From Ligula intestinalis (lineage: Eukaryota; Platyhelminthes; Cestoda; Diphyllobothriidea; Diphyllobothriidae), in contig JAYGXS010000001.1 of NCBI GenBank assembly GCA_036362985.1, positions 42,040,300 through 42,104,299 of the forward strand: a DNA stretch of 64,000 bases, in the 5' to 3' direction. Each line of letters starts with the position of its first letter. The stretch's first letter is position 1. A model generated the notes under the pieces. It was not told the DNA's origin. It ran no database searches and worked only from the letters and a program-made list of their open reading frames with translations. The position numbers and the translations under genes were made by a program. Positions 23,101 through 32,100 of this stretch are shown here, in pieces.

Positions 23101-26100
23101 TGTGGCGACTGGTGGTCTAAGAGTCAGGCTGCAATAGTTCCGGCTTAATGTGGCTTTTATGGGACTACCGCTCGACTGGGATCCAAACCGCTCCGCTTAT
23201 TTGTGGTTTTCTGATTGTGCGTGGGCCTGCGCCCTCCTGATTTTGTCTCAACACTGGTTCCAAATGGGGTAGTGGAATAGAGAGTGAGGTAGATGCAGCG
23301 AGTCTACCCATACTATAATCAAGCGCAAGTCACCGTTCCGCTCTAAAGCTCACGGTGGAGCTCGTCGACACCGACGGTCGAACTGTCGTGCGTGGCACGA
23401 AGGGCCAGGCTGCATGAGCACGGATCCAAACGGCCACCTTTACTTTCTTGATGCGTCTAAATCCTGGCCCAATATAGGCTGGGACCAGGTGGTCTATGAT
23501 GGAATCTGTGACACGGAAGCCCAGGCTGTGTGAACTGGGATCCATGTCATCGCCTGCATCCTTTAGCTGTCGGACGACTGGGGGGAGAGTGTGGGAGATG
23601 CAACCATTTAAAACTAATGATCGCGTAACTCACCATCCGAGCACCATCACACTGTGGAGCGCACAGTGGACATCGTCGGAATCGACGGTCGGAAAGAATG
23701 GCTCGAAATACATCGGCAAAAGCACTACCCATGCTCTAAACAGGTAAGTGGGGGAGAGCGGAGCAAATTTTCTAATCAATGGTAGTGCCAGAGGAGCTGA
23801 CAGCGTTTAGGGTTACCACTGACGGTGTCCTGAGGGGTCATGATGTGATTGGTTTGTTTGAGGTATCGTTAATGTGTGCAGTGTCTACCGTGCTAGGCGG
23901 GCTTTAACTACTGAATTTATGCTCGGAAGACTAGAAAAGGCTAACAATTTTCTGACTGTAGCTCTGGTTTCTGCAAAGAAAATCGACGCAAATTGACGGC
24001 GGAATTACCTCATGGTACTGGATAATTTTACGGCCATAACAGACTTCATGTTTCCACCATCCAAGACCTCCAGACAAACAGGTTGAGCCACGCAAAAAGG
24101 AGTGAATTTGTCGACTACGAGCACTCTGGAAATCGAAATTAGGTGGTCCATTGGACGGAGGCTGCTCAGTATCCACTTTTGAAGGCGGCTGGCGTTCTTC
24201 TTGTGAGTCTGTTTCCTCGGCCTCCTGTTTCGTAACTTTTACCTCTGCTGACTTCTATTGGTGTAGGCGAAAAAAAGGACAAAAAGATAGTCAGAGGCAA
24301 AGGCCAATCTCCAGATTGTTTCGACTGGCTAAACTCCATATTTTTTAGGCTAATTACATATTGGCCAAATCCATGGTGAATAATTTTCCCTCACATCGGA
24401 ATTAATTGCAGTATATTAGAGACTAGGCTACAGACCGAAGCAATATCGCAGTACTTCAAAGGCAGTGCGCAGGATAAACTATGCAGGAGAAGAAAATATG
24501 TTGGTGGTCTTCTGGGACTACTACTGTGAGGAAGATGCGAGGGACTTACTGTGCTCTTGTCCAATGTATCCACGGTCCGCACACGATAAACGACTGATCC
24601 CCCTCGCTGCACTTTTTCCACCTTAATAGAGAAGCAAACAGACCGATCAAATAACCACGGAAAGTGTATGCCTTAATTTTTGGGAACTATAACATGCAGT
24701 TGATATAATGAACTAAACAGAGTGCGGGATAATGGTTGGGTTGTGCAAGATGAATGCAAAGAGCTGGCTCAGTTAAAGTTCCTCTGTCAAGGAGAGGAGA
24801 CAAAATTGGTGATGGTGGTGGTGGGAATTCGTAAGCAGGATCAAGAGGCAATACCAAGTACGGTCAAAAAATTCTGCTCAACAGCTTACACGACGCAGCA
24901 CGCTTTTAGGTTTCAGTTCCTACAAAGAGACGATAGCAGGCTACTTGCATAAAGGAATACTAACCTATAAAAAGGCAGTGTGCCGGGAGAGCACGGTGGC
25001 CAACTCAATCGATTTACCCATCGCTGTTGCCAGAAACGTTTTATCAGGCTACATTTTTGGCGGGGAAAATATAACGCTGGTGATTAACTGTCAGCTTGAA
25101 GAAGTGGGCAATTGTAAATGCCTCGTGAGCAAGAAGCTAGTAGACTGAAATGTCGAGAACGAAAAACAACCAAATCGATGTTGCTCGTGGGATTTTTACA
25201 GACCGCCGTAGGTGCCTATAAACCCTCCAGCGACGTCGTAATCGTTATTATGAGTCGGATGCACCCCGCAATGGTGAATATTGGGATGTACGCTAGACGA
25301 ATTCGATAATTTAGTCGGGCAACGATTCCTCGAACGAGCTAGTCGAGTTTTTCTAAACCAGGCGTCGGCAACCTCTATGTCTCAGAGAGCCAAGAAAGCG
25401 AATACTTGGAAATGTATTTCAATGAGAACCAAATAATATATTTTGAGGTTAAATTCAATTAAATGCGAGTATAATAAGCCTCTGGATTTATTCTTTAAAA
25501 TAATGTTCCTATAATACTTATTGCTAATAAGACTTCTCGTGTTGCATAGATTCGCTGATGGCTTTGTAGTCTGGTTGGTAGTTGGTGAGGTTAAGCTTCA
25601 TGCAAGCGTTGAGGCTTTCATCTGTTAGACGTAATCGTAGGGTGGGCTTGATGCATTTAAGATGTGAGAATGACTGCTCACATGCATACGTAGATCTAGA
25701 CAAAGTCAACACAGCAATACTCACATGCTGCAGTGTGTGCTATGTGACAGGAAGCGTGTTCGAAGTTTTGATTTGGTTGAAGATTTTTAATTTCTGTCCA
25801 CATGTGCTTGCTTGCCAACTCCGCTTTATGTCGTGCGATTCTTTCTAAATCTTCATTCAGCGACTTGAACTTATTCACCCGCATGTCTGAGAACTTCAGG
25901 TCAGCCAATTCTTCTTCGAAATCTCTAACACAGACACCAGCAATATAACTTAGTTCAACTGTGCTCAGTGAAAACTCGGTTGCATGGGTGATGAACTTAA
26001 AAAGACGAGTGTACTCACGAAATTCTCCAAAACATACTTTGAAAGACTGTAGGGTACTGGATGTGAAGCCAACTAGCTGGTGGAGATCAAAGTTTTGAGT

Positions 26101-29100
26101 AGACTCACTTACTGTGCATGCATCTTTATATTGTTTCAGTTTTTCAAAATGTAGTAAACTACCTGTTTCAAGATCCATGATAAAAAGCTTCAGCTTGTTT
26201 TCAAATGCACATACGGCTTATTGAAGGGGTAACAATGTATTTCCATTGCCTTGCATTTTAACGTGGGGCTGGTTCATATATTCGGTCATATCCACGAGAT
26301 AGTAAAACATGAGGAGCCACTCAGTTTCGGCCAGCTCAGGCTACTCAATGCCCTTCATTTCAAAGAAAGGTCGAGTTTCCTTCAGGCAAGCCGCAAAACG
26401 GCTAAACACTTTCCTTGTTGATAACCAACGTACATTGCTGTGCAAAAGAAGACGGTTATAGTTATTTCCAACTTGAACAGTGTTTTAATCTGTCGATCAT
26501 TTAAGGCTTGGGCAACAATAAACTTGATCACACGAATTATCAGCGACATCACTTCGCCAAGCTGCCCGTCACAAATATGAGCATAAAGGGCCTTCTGGTG
26601 TAGACTACAATGGAAGCGTAGGATGGGTCTATTTTCATGTTCACAGAGGAGCGCCACAAATCCTTTGTTTTTCCCCACCATACACGGAGCACTATCAGTA
26701 CACACTGAGATAAGTTTATCAATAGACTTTTTTTTATTGAGCAAAATCCATGAAAGACTTGAATAAATTCTCACCCTTTGCGGACCCTTTTATCGGCAGA
26801 ACCGCAAGACTTTCTTCGCGCAGTGTATCACCGGCAACATATCTTGCAATCACACTGAACTGCGTCAAATAGCTTACGTCTGCTGACTCATTCAAAGCTA
26901 GGGAAAAGAACGGCGCTGAATTTATATCTTTCACTTGAGTTTCCTCCACATGCCATCGTGATGGTACGCTCACGAACAGTTTTTGCCGACAGAGGCATGC
27001 TATGTATCCGTTTGTTTCCCTTGTCTTCCTTCGGGAGATCACCAAAACATTTTAGCCTACTTGCCCTCTAGGAATGGTTTTCCGTTCCTCCCTATTGCTT
27101 AAGATCCAGCAAAACTAGCAGAGTTATGGTCACCTTGCTGGGTCCATACGCGGAGGTGCTGCTGGCTGGCTGGCACCCTGCTAATTAGATCTTGGCATGC
27201 CTTCTTTCTGCTATCTTCCAAAGGGTATTTTGGTGCAAAGTTATCATGGCATGTGAAACATCTTTTCCCAGGAAGAAATTTGTAGCAAGCAAATATGNNN
27301 NNNNNNNATCGACAGAGTGACCACTGTCCAATAGATGTTTTGTAATAGAGGACCGAGGTACTTTGTTTTCCTGTTTAAAAAGCCAAGAGGGTAAATGTTC
27401 AGCTGCCCTGGTTGCCAATTGCCTTTGCGTTCGCCCAATGTACTTGCATCCGCAAGTGCATGTAAATTCATAGACGCAGTTTGGAGTGGCGTGCAAAGGC
27501 AAGGCATCTTTTGTCCCGTTAACGGGAAGGCCTTTAATAGGGCTGAGGAACACCAATGCAGCTGCATTGTACGTTCTCTCTATGGTGCATCGCAAACGTC
27601 GTTTGATTGTATTTGATACATTGTCACCTTTGAAGGGTAGAGATATAAAAACGGGCTTTTTTGGAACAAACTGTTCCGTAATTTTCAGCCGTAAAGGTTT
27701 ACTGTATTTCTGAATGAAACATGAAGGATATCCACGTTTAAGTAGGGCATCTTTGATGCTGGAAGTTTCTGTTGGTAATGTTTCATTGCTGCAAATTTTC
27801 TCAGCTCGCTGTAACCCACTTGTTATTCATTCATGCAAAGACGGGCCGCAGCTGACGAGCCGTCACGAAATTTATTTGATCGAATAAATTCTGCCATATT
27901 TGCTTGCTACAAATATCATGGCATGTGTTGAAGTGGTGCTTTACATTCGAACATTCCATCGATGTTATCCTCACATTGCAAACTAGACACACCGCATGAC
28001 CTGCTCTCTCCACAAAGGCAAATTCTTCGGCACATTCATCCTGAAATGTACGATACTCCTCGTCTCTTTTTCTTTTCGCAATCTTCTTTGTTGCAGGGGT
28101 TAACTTTGGGCAAATGAGAGGGTGTGTATAGCGGTCAAGGGTTTGCGACCTACCATAACCACTATACCAAGAGCATTCTGTCTGATTAAAGAAAGAAGTC
28201 TTGTGGCGACTCACTCGACATAGGCGAGCATGTCCGAAGGCCCACTTCTGCTAACGCGTACGTCCGCACTAAAGGCGGCCTCTGCAACAGCCAATCACAG
28301 ATCCGCAAAGGCTGGTCTCTCCCACCGGCAAATAGGACGCATGCACGCCTGGTCGATGCAGTCTATCCGGCCAATAACCGTCAAGGCAACCAGACAATGC
28401 CCATTCTCGCTGCTGCTTGCATGCCTGCTGCTAAAACCGCAATTGGATCGCGGCTGGCTCTCCTGCTGGTCGTGAGCTATTCAAATCAAATCTCTATCCA
28501 TCTATTCACCATTCCTTTGTGTAAACAATAAACTATTCCACTCTGGCCTCCATCGACTTCTCCTCCACTAAGTAACCATGGTCTAAAGATCGCAGTTGCT
28601 GGGTTTAACTCACTTAACCCCCCGCAATAGTCTGATGTTAGGAGCGATTTATTAGTACGCAAGGCAAGTTTGCTTGCGTCCGTCTGGGGGACATAAGCAC
28701 AAGAGTTATAGGGGACAATGCAGGCTGGCCTATGCACGCAAGATAGCCTTGTCTGCCAGCGTGACCTTAACTAAGCTGAGGTCAAGTCTGAGGGCTGTCG
28801 TGCTTTAGTAGAGCGTCTGTTATTTAGCGAGCTTGTCGCGGCCGTTCAAACACAAGAGAAAAGGGAAGCAGCCGCTGTCGGCTAGCCGGAAAGGGAACAT
28901 TGAAATAACTGCTAGGTCAAATCTAGGGGAAGAGGGGCGGAACGCCAGAGATTGGTCGAGATTAAATTGATTTTAATGCGCGTCTCGGCAGCGGCACGTC
29001 ATTGGAGGAATCAAAATCACAAAATATGAAGTTCCTAATTCCAATTTCAGCTGAGAGAGCCAGACACAATCATCAAAAGAGTCACACCTGGCTCGCGAGC

Positions 29101-32100
29101 CATAGGTTGCCGACCCCGGTTCTAGACTGTGGAAGTCCGCATGCGCTGCGACATCATCATGGGAATTTCTCAGGTTGAAAAGAAAGTTTGGCAAATAATT
29201 GTTTTCGGTCATTCATCTTCAGGCCTATACACTGATATGGAGAATAAAATAGTTAGTTATGTACAGGGGTTATATGGTTCTTGTAATTGGAGAAGGTTGT
29301 TTGGTAATCTACTCGGTCCCGCATCGCCTATGTGACGGAGTCTGTGTGTTGAGGACGTTGGGATTGGGAGGACACTGTGATTTGGGTCTGTGCGTCATAC
29401 CCTTGGAGTATGTGCGACAGTTCTCCGAGGCCTGGAGTGGCATGGGATTACCACCTGTATCAACGTCTTTTGACAAAAGAGCACTAGTTTTGGTAACCGA
29501 ATCGTCCCTGCATCGGCTGTGGCTAGCATCTGTTGGTGTAGGTCTTTAGAGTAGTGTACTGTTTCCCGATAGAGGACTTGAAAGGCCTCTTTCACTTAGC
29601 TTGGCGGTTCGTATCAATTAAGTGCGTGAAAATTAAACACGAAATCGATCGATTTCCCTCTCTGCCTAACCAGGCGGGTACGTGTTCGCGTGTCCTCTTC
29701 TCCAGGCACCTCGCTGCTCGGCCAACATATCCCGCTTCACAGGAACAGGTGAATTAATAAAGACACATAGATGTGGCGTGCAACGGTAGCCAGTCTTTAT
29801 CCCCAGCCGTGGGAGGAGGGAGATTGTAGAGAATACGCTTAAGTTTGCCAAGAACAATATCATCCCTGTAAATAACTGACTAATTTATTCTGCATGTCGA
29901 TGCGTGGGTCCGACAAAGGATTCTAACAGTGCCTTTGTCCAACGAAAAAGGAATCTGTACGCATTTTATAAAAATAGAGGAGTCTGTATTATTCTTCCAT
30001 TCACCAAGAAGTGTTACCACAAAGAGACTGGACATCGCGATGACCGTTTCCAGTATGTTTGTCATCACCAGCCAACCATAGCTAAACCCAGGTTCAACAT
30101 ATCTGTTCAAAAGACAGTTATCTGGTAAATAGGTTGGTGCAGGAGGCAATGAACCAGGTGGTAGTGACTTCTCAGCTTACCCTTATTATGACTAAAACCG
30201 ATGTTGCATCCTGGTACGTGACATCTCAGTCGCGTGGGTTGCCAAATCAGCAATTTTATGTAAAACTGGAGAAAATAGCAAATACTTGGTAAGTTACTGA
30301 GCCCACTTCCATCTCCAGTTTACCTGAGCTTGTGTGGCGACCGCAACATGATCGAGGATGACGCTACGCAAGTCATAACTGTTCCTCCTGAACAATTTAG
30401 CTGATCGTACTGGACGGAGGAGCTATCGGCTGACTGAGTAATAGTGCAAAACCCGGGTTCCGATACTGAACTCCTGACTGATTTGAATGACGTAGAACAT
30501 GAACAGGAGGGCGAAATTAATTTCAGTTTTGGCTACGCAGACGGCTTTCTTCTGTTCGCAGCGGTCTATTTACCCCTCCGAGGGAATGTGCTTATTATGG
30601 ACGCATAACTAAATTGTGGCGATAAATAGCATACATAATAAAGAGAGTTTCGAACAAAATGTACCGGAATCGATATCACTGCCCAGGGAGGTGATCAAGT
30701 CAAAGAAGGCTAAAAATACGTACCCGCAAACCTTGCACCTCGCCGAAAATACCCTCAAGAGTCGCTTCGCCGTCCTCAGAGAGACTTTTCTTGTCCTTTA
30801 GAAAGGCTTCCAAGGCACGCGGTTGTTGGGGTGATTTTTCATCGTGGGCTCGACAACTAATTATGTTTGAATAAGGCTTCCGGTGCTATATTTGTAAAAC
30901 AAATAAAATACCTTTGACAGTGAGAACGGCAGACCTAAAGCTGGGTGAGTGCCAGTGATTATAGTTAGAAAAGGCGATTTAGGTAAATAAAAAAGCGCCA
31001 CATTACTGATTAAAAAGCCATAACGTGGGGCAGGCAACACATCTTGGCAGACAGGTAAACTAACAAAACTATGGTTGGAGGCCAGCACGGCTAGGAATTC
31101 AAAAACGGAGGGGAAAGTGTACAGCCTCCTGTTAGCTACAGCAGAGGCAATCCGGCTAGCAGAACTCACTCTATGCTGTCAAAAGGCGCTGGCACAAGCA
31201 GTCTACCGCCCTTGGCCAACAGCACGCGGAAATTCCACGCCTCCTTAAGCCACGTCGTCCGAAAACACACAAAACGAAGCCACAGAGAATAGTCGAGCGC
31301 GGGTTGCGCGGTTGACATATAGACTTTAACCCGCGGACCGTGAAAACATCCCCCCGTCTTTTCTACGGATCGTAACCAACGACCTACACGCGCTGGCGCC
31401 CGCATACAGGAGACAAGGGAAAACCCAGATGCGTAAATACGCCCGCCCACCATCGGATACCAAAGATGAGAGCTTCCACAGGCCTCCGTATTTAGGTGAC
31501 TTGCTGCTTTAACAACAGCAAATACAGGCCAACATCAATATTTTGCACGAAAAGCCATTTTTAGAAGAAAGTGTTCGGCACAAATGTTGCACAAGAACCT
31601 AATCTTTTTGAAAAAAGAGGCGAAAGTTCAGTGACTCGATGAAAATCACTGAAAGATCCAGAAATGGGTACTAGAAAAAATCTGCTCAAAACAACCCTTG
31701 GCATTACTAAAAGTCTAGGCAATTACGTATCGAAATTCCTACAGCTGCAGTCGGCGGCATAAGATCCTTGGTTAAAAGACTTTGGCTTGACAGCTGTCCC
31801 GTGTGGGGTGTTAAATATTTAATGCATCGCAACTACGATCGCAGTTACAGTAAAACGACTAATTAGGTGGAAAGATCTACTGAAAAAAGGAAATGAACGG
31901 GTGAACAATAAAATAAAATGACTAAATCCCAAGAAAATTTTACTGAAACTTACGCTGTACTTTTTAGACTTGCAGAGGGAGCTTGTGAAGACAATTAACT
32001 GGTAGACACAGGTCTCTGTTTCCATTATTTGGAATAAATCAGCAACCGAGTCTTCGACACAGACGTACAGAACCGAAGCCTTACGAGGTTGTCCAGTCAG

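Larger units (their letters stand above)
25524..28211 (-). pseudogene. hAT transposase (GTF2IRD2/ZBED5-like group), interrupted
   Basis: In order on the minus strand: a BED-type zinc-finger segment at 28211-27840 ([19 protein letters not shown]); after the nested Penelope piece, the catalytic region at 27045-26734 ([13 protein letters not shown]) and 26774-26382 ([21 protein letters not shown], then [11 protein letters not shown]); a spacer at 26178-25696; and the C-terminal dimerisation segment at 25724-25524 ([14 protein letters not shown]). Frames shift at several joins, one in a T-run near 26730. The first catalytic Asp (LALDES in relatives) is Asn here. The solo LTR cuts the N-terminus. 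The protein is therefore dead. Confidence 0.85.
25359..29119 (-). mobile_element. hAT DNA transposon with 8-bp target duplication, containing nested insertions
   Basis: The left end reads CAGGCGTCGGCAACCT and the right end AGGTTGCCGACCCCGG, an imperfect terminal inverted repeat of about 16 bp. The flanks TTCTAAAC (25351-25358) and TTCTAGAC (29120-29127) form an 8-bp target duplication with one mismatch, the length diagnostic of hAT elements. Inside lies a minus-strand BED-finger/hAT transposase pseudogene, a Penelope fragment (about 27170-27835) and a solo LTR (28202-28629). The whole element sits in the ERLEC1 intron between 30724 and 24621, in the same orientation as the gene. Confidence 0.85.
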
